Shown in pieces: positions 1 through 10,839 of a stretch of DNA of 64,000 nucleotides; the first letter of the stretch is position 1; every line of letters begins with the position of its first letter. The notes beneath the pieces are model-generated. The model worked only from the letters and a program-made list of their open reading frames with translations, did not search any database and was not told where the DNA came from. Location: positions 12,230,501 through 12,294,500 of the forward strand of contig CM073557.1 in the NCBI GenBank assembly GCA_037074615.1. Direction: 5' to 3'. The position numbers and the translations under genes are program-made. Source of the DNA: Leucaena leucocephala. Its lineage: Eukaryota; Streptophyta; Magnoliopsida; Fabales; Fabaceae.

Positions 1-425
1 CAGTCCAACTAAGATTATGGATTGATGATGAATGCTCTAGAGAAATGGAACATTGAGGCTTAATAAGAGATACCTTCTCGCCTGTTAGTGATCTAGGAGG
101 ATAAGGGAAACTTAAGAGTACGAATGGCATAGAGATATGAGCCAGACCTTTCCTCAGTTAGCTGAAAGAAAGCAATTAACTCAGTTATGGATCACAATGA
201 GGCCAATGACACATAAGTCCTTTAGGCTAGAGATACAGAAGTCTTATAGGTGATAGGAGATGTTATGATAGAATGAGTATAGCCTACTTAAGGTACAATG
301 GCCTAACATGATAACTATCTCAGATTCTTGAATTCATAAATAGGATCTTGGAGATGTAAGCTAAAGATCAATAACCTCAAAAATTTCTTGAGGATTAGTA
401 GAAATAGATAAAAGAGATATAACAT
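1..425 (+). other. Displaced post-gag segment of element I
   Basis: This stretch matches the part of the internal region that lies downstream of the Gag-like block in element V (about 63230 onward) and element II (about 23690 down to 23350). Here it sits upstream of ORF-A, so the order is rearranged or partly duplicated. The junction is near 425, where the text switches to ORF-A sequence. No coding frame was found in it. Confidence 0.5.
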
Positions 426-604
426 GAGTCTGTGGGAGTGCCTTCTAACCCTAATGTTAGTTTAATTCCTCTGATAAGAGGACAAATTACGACTGAGGAA
501 ACTGAATACTAGTACTAGATTATGGGTAGACTAGATCTTATTCCTCCTCTACCAAAGTTTAAGGATATATTTGAGATAAGTAATAGATGATAGTCCCTTA
601 AAAG
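426..604 (+). pseudogene. ORF-A remnant (partial), element I
   Basis: A middle piece of the family R ORF-A, readable in one frame from GAGTCT near 429. It shares the segment VPSNP and then a TEY-x-Y-x-IMG core with the longer copies at 61769-62428 and 24496-25144. Two in-frame TAG codons interrupt the aromatic core and a TGA-TAG pair follows. The N-terminal part and the C-terminal part are both missing. Function unknown; it resembles no gag or pol domain I know. Confidence 0.5.
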
Positions 605-629
605 TGAATGTTTAGAAAAGCTATGCCAG

Positions 630-930
630 GTCACGATGTGAAGCAGTTTAGGTAACGATTCAAAGTTCTAGAGAAGTAAGTCGTGATGAGTTATGGATCA
701 GATCATGACAAATATTTACAAAAGCTTTTGGTCATGACGAGAAAAGACCATTGGTCGAGACAGAAAGCTCCAGAGCTATCAAGTCACGATGAGTCAAGTC
801 ATAGGATACGACTAATGTATAAGCAGATCAGGTCACGACACAAAGCTATCAAGTCCTAACGAGTAAATGAAGATGGTTGTGACTAAAGTTTACAAAGAAT
901 ATAAGTCGCCCAATACTTAGGTCACGACTA
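630..930 (+). repeat. GTCACGAC-core short-repeat array, element I
   Basis: About ten imperfect copies of an 8-bp core, GTCACGAC or its reverse complement GTCGTGAC, recur at roughly 20-50 bp spacing. Examples lie at 630, 680, 731, 783, 832 and 921. Between them are repeated phrases such as CAAAGCTATCAAGTC. The equivalent site in elements II and V has shrunk to about one unit, whereas element III keeps a long array at 36918-37245. Confidence 0.6.
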
Positions 931-1410
931 AAATATACAGAGACCTAATGACAAGAATAAAGAGGCTAACCTCAATAAAGTTTATTAGTTAGAGGTTTAA
1001 TACAGTGTGCAAGCAAGCTAAATAGTACGAGGTACTGAGATACAGAATATCAGTTTAAGATGTGCAGAAATAGATCCTCCATGTGACCATTAGGAGTAGA
1101 TCTACATTACGAAAGAATTAAAGTCAGATTAAGACTTGCCTAGAAATGAGCCTAATGTGTGGCTTAAGGTTAAAGATATGATGGCTAATAGATAGAAAGT
1201 TCATGTTCCTAAAACAGAGGGATCCCATCACGAAGAAACAGTAACCTAGCATACCTAGGGAAGAGCACCCTGGAGAACAGAAGTAATAGTGCTTGATGAT
1301 GAATAAGATCCATATGACCAAAATTAGTCAGATCTAGAGATAGGCCAAAAAATAACGGCAATCTAGTCTACAGTAGAATGAGTTTAGAGACAGTAGAGAG
1401 ATATAGAAGT
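931..1410 (+). other. Non-coding spacer between array and Gag-like block
   Basis: This spacer contains the conserved phrase AGATCCTCCATGTGACCATT near 1073 and a motif pair around 1220-1270. Both recur in elements II, III, IV and V at the same relative place. No frame of useful length is open on either strand. Confidence 0.45.
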
Positions 1411-1630
1411 TACTCTATATAAGATGTAGATTAATTCGCTCACCTGAGAAGTTTTTATTGAATAGTTTACTAGAGGCATTCCTCTCAGTTAGATAGAGAT
1501 AAGCATGAGGCTAAGGGTTAAAGCAGACAAAGAGAAACCCTTTCATGAATACCTAGCTGAGTTCATCCACATGAACCTTAAGAGTCAAATGACTGAGAAG
1601 TTAGTTCATGGATTACATTTTGTGTTATAA
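1411..1630 (+). pseudogene. Gag-like remnant, element I
   Basis: One frame reads with four early stops and then a clean run to a TAA at 1628. Its pattern (an E-V-F block, then I-P-L, then a charged stretch, then EYLAEF) resembles the core of plant Ty3/gypsy Gag (retrotrans_gag). There the protein would build the virus-like particle. The same frame and motif order can be read in element II (23690-23905). No CCHC zinc knuckle follows. The similarity is by pattern only, so the family assignment is an inference. Confidence 0.45.
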
Positions 1631-3827
1631 AGAAAGAGTTTTTCTCTGGTAATTGTAAAAGTTCAACAGATCGGTAGATGCATGTGAAATAATAAAAGAA
1701 GTTTATGATGTCTAAAGAGAGAAAGGTAGCCATAGTTAGAAAGATAAAGTGACTTCCCTATTTCCTATGTCAGAAAAAGTAATAAAGGGCTGAGTCTATA
1801 CCCTAATAAGAGGGTAACATGGCAGCCTAAGTTAGTTGAATAGTTACATCAGATCTGACAATGATCTGATTAGATAATGTGATAGATAATATGATAGAGG
1901 ACATAATGTTTTAAAAGATCACCTAGTTAATTGTTTAATTACAATATGTATATAAGGGGTGGCTAAGCAAATTATGTAATGATGATATGGCTTATGTTGC
2001 CATGAGTTATGATGAGAAGTTGCATCTCCTTGTAGTTGTCATATAATGACATGTATACTAGAGAATGCTTAAATGGTTGTACCTCCTTTCATATTATGCA
2101 TGTTGGAGTATGCTATGATGAATGAACACTCTCCTTTTGCATGACATGCAAGGTAGAGTAGACAAACGATGAGATTAAAGATGAATGCTTTTGGCAAATC
2201 TATAGGTATATGATTGCAATACTCAGGACATATCCCTTTAGTAGGAATAAGATAGCTAAGAAATATGATGTACCTCTGAGAGGGAGTAATGTCTATGCAA
2301 TAGAAGTAAACATTTTTGCAATATAGCTAGATTGTTTTTGCAATAGAGTCATATTGCTATTGAGATAGGGCCAAGGGAATGAGCATATTATGATGGATAT
2401 GTGCATTGTAGAGCCTATGTAGCTCTCTGTAGTAATGGATATAGTCAAATTATGAAATATAGGATTGATATGAGAAGTTCTTGAGAGATAGAGGAAATGA
2501 GTAAAGTCCTAATAGATAATATTGGCTTTTATGATCATTTTTGGGGAATTATTTGTTGAGTTAACAACTATGTAGAAGTGACTAACCTTATAGCTTTGCT
2601 TGTTGGCTATGTCTTCTAGAGATGAGAATACAGTACAAGGAAATCGTAGTAGATTCTGGAGGATTACATTAGATCCTAGTATGGCTCATAGAGAATAGAA
2701 TTCTAGGGTCACGATTAGATCCTGAAGAGGCTTACGGTTGATCATAGTAATCCTGAGGGTCATAATAGTTCTAGCATAGAGAGAGAAAGTATTGAACCAT
2801 AAGTACAACATTTCTTTCAAAGGATGAATTCCAAGGAAAAGGTTAAGGTATAGAAGCTTTACAAGTTGGTTAACTCATAACAGAGAGAGTACCCATGATG
2901 TTAATTTCAGATAGCCTTATTACTATTAGGGACTGAACTCAAAATCTTCGTACATGCAACAAGAACTAAGTGATCAAATTTAAAGTTATTAATCCTAAGT
3001 ACCAAGGATTTATGAGAATATTTCATAAGATATGAGAAATGGTCAAGTAAGGACAGAAAAATCCCTATGATGAGATTACAGAGAATAAGAATGAGAGACA
3101 AATATATCTTTCAGGTGAAGATAAAGAGTTTATAAGGCCAGATAGACTCAAGATAGATAGTATAAGAAGGGTCTAAGTTAGTAAAGCACTAGGATTGGAG
3201 CCTATTAACACCAGTACTTTAGATTTTTATCTGTATTTTTAGTTAAGCATGCTCAGGCAAGAGTAGCCAATGATGGGTGACCCCCTGGGAAGTGGTGAAA
3301 AGGATATAAATGCCAAAGATCTTTGGCATATATGCACAAAGTTTTGTAAGATGATAGAAAGAACTATAAAAAGTTAGAAAGGGGTTATAAATAGTAAGAG
3401 ACTATAACCCTTATGTCAAGTCCAAATGAAATATATTTGAAAGAAAATATTTAGAAAAGATACCCTAAAAGCTAGAAAATCTATAAGTTAAAGAGAATGT
3501 TTAACTTATAGTACCTCAAAATACGTTATCAAATGGCAAGATAGACCATGATATAGCCAAATTTGGCCAGATATACCATGATACATCATGAAAAGTATGT
3601 AATGAGATACATTATGAGAAATATGTAATGTGATACATAATGAGAAATATGTTTTAAAAAGTACAATATCAAGTGGCTTTTATAGCTAGATTTGTTAGCA
3701 GATAGAGAGGCTTCCTTTTTGAAAGGGATAAGATGTTTGAATATTATGTTACAGATGAAGTAGCAAGTGAGATCTTTCACTCTTTGCATAAAATGCCAGG
3801 CATTATATTATGTTTGTAAAGTATGCT
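1631..3827 (+). other. Non-coding, repeat-rich internal DNA of element I
   Basis: About 2.2 kb without a credible coding frame. It holds short degenerate direct repeats: a GTTGCATCTCCTTG module around 2018-2150, a TTGCAATAGAGCTAG-like module at 2297-2352, and ATATACCATGATA-type repeats at 3540-3660. The same blocks appear, reverse-complemented, in elements II and III. That conservation of order without coding content argues for a non-coding body of a non-autonomous element. Confidence 0.55.
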
Positions 3828-3950
3828 AAAGCTCTATATATTAGAGCAGTGCAAGCTCCAAGTGTTAGAGCTGTGCAAGGTCCAAGTGTTAAAGCTATGC
3901 ATATTAAAGAAAGGCATGCTTGAGCTCAGATGTTAGAGCTTTGCATTCAT
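3828..3950 (+). repeat. AGAGCT-type short tandem repeats
   Basis: About five copies of a roughly 28-bp unit built on TTAGAGC-n-GTGCAAGCTCCAAG. The same array is found reversed in elements II (about 18525-18640) and III (about 30485-30605), so it is a family R domain and not a local expansion. Confidence 0.55.
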
Positions 3951-4554
3951 GGGGAGATATATAGTCCTACAATATGTTGGCCAGGCATTATGCATGTTAT
4001 AGTATGTGCTCTTATTTAGCAGTAAAGTAAAGAAAGAAAGAATAATGATATAAGTCCTCTTTCTATACTATGATGAGTTATTAAAGATGATAAGAAGAAA
4101 AGAAGTACGATGGTACGAAATGGAGAGATGAAGTTTTGCAGATGTTAAGAGAATTTTGCTAGATACTCAGCTGAAGTAATAAGTGATTGCACTAAGAAGT
4201 GTGAAGAGTAGTTGACAAAAGCTCCATAATATAGCAATATTCGAGGGAGTTTTATATGAAAGAAATAGACACTATTTACAAGTCCAGTGTACTAAGAAGT
4301 CTATATGCAAATAAACGCAAAGCAAATAAGTAAGTAATAGAATGAAGGAGAGTTTAACTCTGATTGAGTTGATTCAAAACAGAAGAATGATCATAGCAAA
4401 GATATGAAGATTTATGGATATGGAAAGTACTCCGCTAAGATGTTAAGATAGAAGATAAGAGATAGATACCCTAATCCTTAGTCATAAAGAAGAAAAGGAG
4501 ATCTATCCAACATTGTTGACTAAGGTGCTAAGTAAATTTCGAGGACAAAATTTA

Positions 4555-4570
4555 TTTTAAGGGGTAGAAA
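4555..4570 (+). promoter_or_regulatory. Polypurine tract, element I
   Basis: TTTTAAGGGGTAGAAA lies immediately before the LTR start and is preceded by a TTCGAGGACAAAAT motif. This is the usual layout upstream of the 3' LTR in plant Ty3/gypsy elements, where the tract primes plus-strand DNA synthesis. Confidence 0.7.
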
Positions 4571-4734
4571 TGTCATATCCTAATTTTTTCCTATCATTAT
4601 AATAATGATAGAGGAAAGAGGTTTGGAAAGGATTTTGACGATGATAAGAATGAAAAACGAAGATTAGATGAGTCCTGAAGGAATAGAGGAAATAAATTGA
4701 AAAGTTTGAAACTTTTATGGTGGAAACGAAAATT

Positions 4735-4905
4735 GAAATAAACTTTGGGCCATTAAGTGTAATTATGAAAAGTTGAGGGCCTAAAGTGTAATTTTTAAAA
4801 GTTCAAAGACCTAAATGTAATTTAGAAAAGGTTTAAGGCCAAAACTAAAAGTAGAGAAAAAGTTGGTCTAAAAGGTGTAATTACTAAAAGTTAGGGAATC
4901 TGTAA
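4735..4905 (+). repeat. U3 tandem repeats of the R-a LTR
   Basis: Four to five imperfect copies of a roughly 30-bp unit, GGGCCTAAAGTGTAATT followed by an A-rich run and AAAAGTT. Matching arrays lie in the other R-a and R-c U3 regions, for example 58380-58500 and, reversed, 34690-34810 and 39110-39240. Position upstream of the TATA box would fit a promoter-proximal role, which is inference. Confidence 0.55.
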
Positions 4906-5232
4906 TTAAGTATTGACCCAGTACAAGAGTGTCAATGGTAGGAAGAATTCAGATACTATATTTAAGGTTAGAAAGCATAATATGGAATCTCAGAAAAATT
5001 ATATTCAGAAAACAGTCTAATTTTTGGAAATTGGACTGAATTGGTATCGGATTGGACTAAAATTTTTCCAGATGCTTCCTCCCTTTGCAATTTTGTCACA
5101 TGGGCTTTGAGGTGTCATGGATGTTGTCATCTCACTGGCTTCTAGGGCAAATGAATCCAAGATCAAATATGAGCCATTAGATCAAATATTGCACAATGTG
5201 ATCTTGGCCATTGGATTTTCATGAGATATTTT

Positions 5233-5240
5233 TATAAATA
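5233..5240 (+). promoter_or_regulatory. TATA box in the element I LTR
   Basis: TATAAATA followed by a C-run (CCCCCACC). The same box with the same downstream C-rich context occurs at 20453 and 59536. It would place transcription start about 30 bp downstream. Confidence 0.6.
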
Positions 5241-5297
5241 CCCCCACCAAATCTGCAGCAAATTGTGGAGCATGCACCCTTGGGGAACTCTTGCAAA

Positions 5298-5354
5298 ATG
5301 AAAACTCAAGCCAAGACAAAGAAGAGTCAAGCTACCAAAGTTCAAGCAAGCTAG
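5298..5354 (+). CDS. Leader micro-ORF of the LTR transcript (18 codons)
   Basis: This ATG is about 58 bp after the TATA box and opens an 18-codon frame with six lysines (start MKTQAKTKK, end KVQAS) that closes with TAG. Copies at 20519-20575 and 59600-59656 have the same start, length and stop. It could be a true small peptide, an upstream ORF regulating translation, or a conserved RNA element that happens to be open. Confidence 0.35.
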   Translation: MKTQAKTKKSQATKVQAS

Positions 5355-7324
5355 AGATTAAAGGTAGGCAATCTATCCTAGCTTATTTTTCTTTGATTTG
5401 GGAGCTTAAATTTAGGGTTTTCATGGTAGAAAGTTGAGTTTTCTCTAAGGTATTGTGCTGTCCAAAAATTTTAGGTTAAAGGAGAAAGAAGAAATTAAAG
5501 TTAGAGTTATATGATTGAAGCTTAAACAAGCTAGTTAAGTGATTGGTTGTTGAATCAAGTTGATATTCTTGACTTTGCCATAGTTGAAACATTTTGGTTT
5601 GTAATGTTCATGATGGAAGTAAATGGAATTTCAATGATCTAATGCTTCTATTGAATTTATATCATGATTTTGTGTAAGATTGGATAGGTTTTAAACCTTG
5701 GAAGCAATGGAATTCCAAGTTGTAGTTCTTGAGATTTCTATGTTACTGTACACTCGCTTGAACAGTGATTATAATTTCATGATTTTGATGCTTCCAATGG
5801 TTTTAAAATGAAAAGTTGTGTGGGATAAAGTGGAGAAACAAGTATGGAAAGCATTATAATCAAAATGATAATTTTTGAAAGAAAAGAGGGTGTTATGTGT
5901 TTCTGTACAGAACAGTATATAGGAGCTGGAATTTCATGATTCTAAGCTCATAAATGGATTCAAAAGATGAAATTGTGTAGGTTGAGGTCAAGACATCAAT
6001 TGGCTCAAAGGCCAAGTCAATTAGTAAAGACTAGAGAAAGTTATGTTAGTAAAGAGTTAATAATTTATCAAGGTTAGTCTTGAGCATTGTTGGAGTTAAT
6101 GGTCCTAATAAATTATGTGATGAATATGAATGTGTTTAGGACCTTGAAACATCCAAGAAGATATTTGGAATTGATTTACCAAAAGGATTCATGGTTGGAA
6201 AGCTAGGGAAAAGCTAGGGAAAGCAAGTGCAAAAGATCAAGAGAAAAGCTTAAGTGAAAGGTAGTCGACTTACCTCTTTATGTGCTTGATGTGGTATGCT
6301 TATGTTTTGACATGTATATGATATTTAAATGATGTTGTGACATGATAAATGGTGTTGAATGTATTGTGAATAACATGTTTTCTATGGCCATGCACTTTTA
6401 TGCAAAAGTATATAGCATGATGGCATGTTACTAACTAAAGAAAGTTTAATGAAATTACATATCATGCATTAACGTCCATCTTGCATACTTAAGTGGCAAT
6501 GTTAGCTACAGAGATTCCCTAGAATGTCACCCTCTCATAACCAACCAATTTAGGTCAAGCATGAAGGAAAATATATCTATGGAGAAGAGCTAAAGAATGG
6601 AAGGAATTGAAGTAATTGAGATCTTAGCATATTCTAAGAATTATCCATGTAAGTAAATGCCATGTAAGGTATCTATTTATGTAAATAACATGTATGAAAG
6701 AATTATGGCATAAGCCCATAATGTATATGAATGCATGAAAGGAAAATGAGATGGTTTATGCATGCTGGAACAATTATTGAAAGTGAAAGAAAGGAAACTG
6801 AAATGGTAAAGACGTAAATCCTAAAGCAGTTTTGTTGTGGCTTCAGTTTGACCTAGCAAATTGTTGAATTAATCTACAAAATTTTATGAGCATATAGTAC
6901 ACATCTAGATATTTAAATTAATATGTAATATGCCTTATTTGGATGTGTATATCAAGAGAAATGAATTTCCAAATTTAAGAGATAGAATCTGGAATTTCCA
7001 GAATTTGCCATATGAATAGTAAAAAGTAACGATTTAACTGTATCAATTGGCTAGGTAAATGTCCATATTTATATTTTTCCCTTAAAGATCTATGAAGGTG
7101 CTTCAATTAGAAATTTTGATCACCTCCATACGATATTTCTACAATTAGTTATGAATTTTTAAGTTAGAGTGTAAATCTGGAAATCACCAAATGAACAGTA
7201 CCCAAGAAGTAAGTTTTAAAATTTTAATTTTTGGGATAATGTAATGCTTCCGCTAATCAAATATATGCTTCTGAATACATACTCTAAGGTGGTAAAAGAA
7301 GGATGTTTCATTTTTAGATTTGAG

Positions 7325-8113
7325 ACCTAAGTTTAGAGGTGCTAGACCTCAGATTACGGTGAGCCAGTCTAATTATTCCAGGTCTCCCTATGCCACATGT
7401 GGGAAGTATCATTCTGAAGTCTATCGTAAGACCATGGGTGTTTGTTATGTATATAGATAGACAGGTTATATGAAGAGAGAATGTCCGTTTACTCAGCCTA
7501 CTTCAAGTTATGGATCAGCTCGACCTTCTCCCCAACTTGCTACTTTCGTAGCTACGTCTATTGGAACAACTTCTACCTCGATAAGTAGAGGTACATTAGG
7601 ATGACCTTCGAAGAAAAGGGCATAACCTTCTGTAGGCCAAGGCAAAGGCCAAGCCAGGTATATGCTATGATAAGGCAAGATGCTCGAGCCTCTAATGATG
7701 TGGTCACAGGTATTATCACTATATGTTCTCAAAAAGCTTATGCATTGTTTGACCCTGGATTGATGCATTCTTATATTTCAAAATATTTTGCTAAAAGGTT
7801 GCGTAAGGATTTTGTCAAACTTGATTGTCCTTTTTCGGTTGCTACCTGAGTCGAGGAATCTTTGTCATGTCACAAGTGTATAAATCTTGTGAAGTATCAT
7901 TAGGGTAGAGAAAACATTGTTTATTTGATGATTCTTTACATGATTGACTTTGATGTGATATTAGGCATGGATTGGTCATCTTCTTGTTATGCTACTATTG
8001 ATTGCCACTTGAAAGTGGTGAAATTTAATATTTCGAGTGAAACTTCTTTTATGTTGCAAGGGAATAAAGTAGAGAGGCCAACTAACTTAATCTATACTTT
8101 AAAAGCCCCATGA
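7325..8113 (+). pseudogene. Ty3/gypsy Gag end and aspartic protease remnant
   Basis: A degenerate CCHC knuckle is readable near 7440-7485 (C-Y-V-Y-R, a stop, T-G-Y, later R-E-C); two of the metal ligands are lost. The protease frame from 7601 has the segment ALFDPG, so the catalytic D is kept but the usual small residue after it is replaced by P. A DVILGMDW segment downstream matches the C-terminal part of retropepsins. Frame is kept from 7601 through 8467, broken only by stops, for example at 7847. The protease would have cleaved the Gag-Pol polyprotein. Confidence 0.7.
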
Positions 8114-9135
8114 TTGTTGATAAAGGGTTGTCAAGGATTTTTCGCTATAGTATAAGTTGATAAGCCTACTATCAGTTTAGATCAAATTTTAGTTGTTCGG
8201 GAATTTCCTGACATCTTTCCAGAGTAATTGCCTAGTTTACCTCCATATAGAGAAATAGAATTTGGTATTGATGTCATTCTTGGCACTGAGCCAATTTCTA
8301 TTCTGCCTTATAGGATGGTGCCATTAGAGTTAAGGGAATTAAAGATTTGGTTGCAAGAACTGTTAGACAAGGGGTTTGTTCAACCTAGCACTTCTCTATG
8401 GGGTGCACCAGTGTTATTCGTGGAAAAGAAAGATAGATCTTTGAATCTGTGCATTGATTATCAATAGTTGGATAAAGCAACAATAAAGAATAAGTACCCA
8501 CTGCTGCGCATTGATGATCTTTTTGACTAGTTACAAGGTGCGTAGTATTTTTCAAAGGTAGACTTGCGATTAGGGTATCATCAACTAAAGATAAAAAAAG
8601 GAAGATATTCCAAATACATCATTTAGAACTCAGTATGGTCATTACGAATTCTTGGTGATGTCTTTTGGTTTGATGAATACTCCTACAACATTCATGGACT
8701 TGATGAATCGGTGTTCAAAGAAATTCTGTATAAGTTTATAATCATGTTCATTGATGATATCTTGGTGTATTCCAAGAGTATAGAGGAGCACGAACATCAT
8801 TTGCGGATAATATTGCAAAGGTTGAGAGAACAATAGCTTTATGCTAAGTATTCTAACTATGAGTTGGTTGACTGAGGCCACTTTCTTGGGGTACATGGTG
8901 TCGAAAGGCAACATTCAAGTTGATCCTAGTAATGTAGAGGCAGTTAAAAGTTGGTCACGACCTACAACGATCACCAAGATTCGAAGTTTCTTAGGCCTTC
9001 CAATATATTATCGCTGTTTTATGTAAAATTTTTCAAGAATAATGACTCCGATGACAAGGTTAACTCAGAAGAATATGAAATTTGTGTGGGATGATAAATA
9101 TGAAGGACGTTTTCAGAAGTTGAAGGAATCTTTGA
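8114..9135 (+). pseudogene. Ty3/gypsy reverse transcriptase remnant
   Basis: The order of RT landmarks is intact: the fingers block beginning near 8228, CIDYQ at about 8450, the FSKVDLR block near 8550 containing the first catalytic D, MSFGL near 8658, and the active-site box F-I-D-D at 8747-8758. HFLGYMVSKG and the SFLGL block follow near 8880-9000. It needs at least two frame changes (between 8467 and 8841) and contains several stops. RNase H should follow but the frame is lost after about 9135. The enzyme would copy element RNA to DNA in the particle. Confidence 0.75.
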
Positions 9136-9189
9136 CCTACAAAGTGCTATAGCTTATCGATTAGCCCTACCACCATAATTATTAGGAAT

Positions 9190-9450
9190 CCATCCAGTGT
9201 TTCTTGTATCATGCTATGGAAGTATTTGTTTGATATATCTCATGTTGTGGAATATCAAGAAGTTCATGTTAATGAAGACTTGTCTTATGATGAGTTTCTG
9301 ATAGCTATTATTGATAGTCAGGTAAAGAAGTTGTGGTCGAAAGAGATTCCCTTAGTGAAAGTGTTATGGCGTAATAATTCAGAGGAAGAAGCTACATGGA
9401 AAATGGAGAGTGAGATGCAAATCAAGTACCCACACTTATTCAAGAACTAA
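9190..9450 (+). pseudogene. Ty3/gypsy pol C-terminus (after integrase deletion)
   Basis: This open stretch carries HVVEYQEVHVNEDLSYDE and, later, KVLWRNNSEEEATWKMESEM. Together they are typical of the extreme C-terminus of plant chromovirus Pol, the chromodomain-like tail that helps target integration. RNase H and the catalytic integrase that should precede it are missing, so a deletion of well over 1 kb joined the RT end (about 9135) to this tail. It ends at a TAA at 9448. Confidence 0.75.
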
Positions 9451-9477
9451 GGTGAGCATATTTTTAAATTCAGAAGA

Positions 9478-9501
9478 CTGAATTTCTTAAGAGGGGACGA
9501 A
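9478..9501 (+). promoter_or_regulatory. Polypurine tract of the gypsy remnant
   Basis: CTGAATTTCTTAAGAGGGGA ends a few bases before TGTAACGGC. The arrangement is the usual plus-strand primer next to a 3' LTR. Confidence 0.65.
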
Positions 9502-10136
9502 TGTAACGGCTCTAAAAAATTGGCAGATATAAAATCACATTAACAAAATATATATATATTCATTGCAGAAAATTTAAAAAAGGAAGTACTAGATAAGTAG
9601 TGGAAAGTGCAGGAATGGCTTCAGGTGGGCGAGTTTGATTCCTGGTTGCTATGATTCAGTAGGATTTTAATTTTTTTAGTGTGTGAAATTACAAAAATAC
9701 CCCTCTCCCCTTTTCTACATAAACCGTACCTCCCTTCTCCATTTTCTCTAAATCCATCGGTGACACATAAGGACAATAGAGGGAGCGTAAAGAGGAATCT
9801 TCACGCCATCGATGCCATGTATCCAAATGTTGCTTCTGTCAATTTCTCCACCTGAGCTGTCATACTGGAGCTATCGACTCACCTACAATTTTTGTCTATT
9901 CGATAAATGGAGCGAGAGTGGGAAAAATATAGCCAGGAGTTGCTAGAAAAGAAGGAGTGTTCACCAGTTGTATTAGCTAGGGTTTATAGTTTCAGACTAA
10001 AAATCAAACTGGAAGTATAAGCTTGTATTGCTATATATATATGCTTACCATTATTGCTGTTCTATGGAGTGTGTGGGTGCAAGGGTATATATATAGCTTG
10101 CTATGTTGATTGTTATATATATCAATATATGATGCT
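9502..10136 (+). mobile_element. Truncated 3' LTR of the gypsy remnant
   Basis: It starts TGTAACGGC right after the polypurine tract. It contains an AT-rich zone with several ATATATAT runs (10030-10130). It stops where reverse-oriented family R LTR sequence begins at about 10137, so its end is missing. Confidence 0.55.
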
Positions 10137-10641
10137 GACTCTGTCAGTTTGATAAATTCATATATTAAATATAAGAATTTACATTAAAGTTTCAACTGAT
10201 TCTGAGATATGAATAATACTGCAATAATTCCTGCTGACTTCAGGAATTTATATCAATTAATCGGGACCTCAAATCAAAATTCTATGTTGCGTTAAATTGA
10301 CCGAAATAATTATGTCTATCTACTGGTAAAATTTGAGTCTGCTCTGATTCCGGGCATTTTTGGCCTGTTTTGGCTCAACTTTTCCATAATTACATTTGGG
10401 TCCCTGACTTTTTATTTAATTACATTTAGGTCCCTAAACTTTTGGAAATTATCACTTTGGGCCCAAATCTTGTTTCTACTTTAACTTTTGGCCTTTAACA
10501 TTTTCTACTTTGCGTTTTAGTCCTTCTCCTTCTTTAGGACTCATATAACCTTTATCATTCCTTCTTATCTTCGTCATAATCCTTTCTAAACCTCTTTCCA
10601 CTATCAGTACTATACAGATAGGGAAAAATTAGGATATGACA
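10137..10641 (-). mobile_element. Family R LTR start fragment (R-a/R-c type)
   Basis: Reverse complement of the first 500 bp of an R LTR, ending (LTR start) in GGATATGACA at 10641. It includes the U3 repeats and the region matching 34470-34960. The rest of the LTR is absent, so it is a truncated copy. Confidence 0.65.
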
Positions 10642-10642
10642 A

Positions 10643-10823
10643 CATAAAAGCATGTAAGTTATCATTATGCAAGCATTATCATTAAGTGCACACATAGTAA
10701 CATCAAGCATATAGTTGCATACATTCTATGGTTTTTGTTTGCTACTGAGATTTTCCTAGAAATCTCAGGCATTCTGTTTGCTACTAAGTGGTCCCTAAGA
10801 TGTAAGAAAAGAAGAATGTTATA
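10643..10823 (+). mobile_element. R-b LTR 3' end fragment
   Basis: It matches the last part of the R-b LTR at 54366-54921 but lacks the block between the hairpin (10746-10768) and the final 45 bp. It ends AATGTTATA and is followed by a primer site, so it is the remnant of a 5' LTR. Confidence 0.6.
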
Positions 10824-10826
10824 TTT

Positions 10827-10839
10827 TGGTATCAGAGCA
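10827..10839 (+). promoter_or_regulatory. Primer binding site (initiator tRNA-Met type)
   Basis: TGGTATCAGAGCA begins four bases after the LTR end. This sequence is complementary to the 3' end of plant initiator tRNA-Met, the usual primer for minus-strand synthesis. Confidence 0.8.

Larger units (their letters stand above)
1..4570 (+). mobile_element. Family R element I, internal region (5' end outside window)
   Basis: Internal DNA of a forward family R element. It ends in a polypurine tract directly followed by the LTR at 4571. Its blocks recur in the same order in elements II, III and V: ORF-A remnant, GTCACGAC array, Gag-like remnant, repeat-rich non-coding DNA, PPT. No RT, RNase H or integrase motif was found on either strand. 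The 5' LTR and primer site lie left of the window. Confidence 0.75.
4571..7310 (+). mobile_element. 3' LTR of element I (variant R-a)
   Basis: It begins TGTCATATCC directly after the polypurine tract and ends GGATGTTTCA. Inside are U3 repeats, TATAAATA at 5233, a leader micro-ORF at 5298 and the conserved GAGATTC hairpin region near 6505. It shares most of its length with 58256-61594. The right neighbour is a Ty3/gypsy gag fragment, so element I appears inserted in that older element. Confidence 0.75.
7311..10136 (+). mobile_element. Ty3/gypsy element remnant (chromovirus-like), truncated
   Basis: Left end is cut by the element I LTR. Then come a Gag C-terminus/zinc-knuckle remnant, protease, reverse transcriptase, a deletion, the pol C-terminus, a polypurine tract and the first part of a 3' LTR. 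Motif spacing and the end of the polyprotein resemble plant Tekay/Del-type chromoviruses. Stops and at least two frameshifts show that it is long dead. Confidence 0.8.

Noticed and set aside
630..930. Possible CRISPR-like array
   Set aside because: Repeat core is only 8 bp, spacing is irregular and the context is a plant retrotransposon.
10827..10839. Possible tRNA gene fragment
   Set aside because: It is the 12-13-bp primer site for initiator tRNA-Met next to an LTR; no tRNA body follows.
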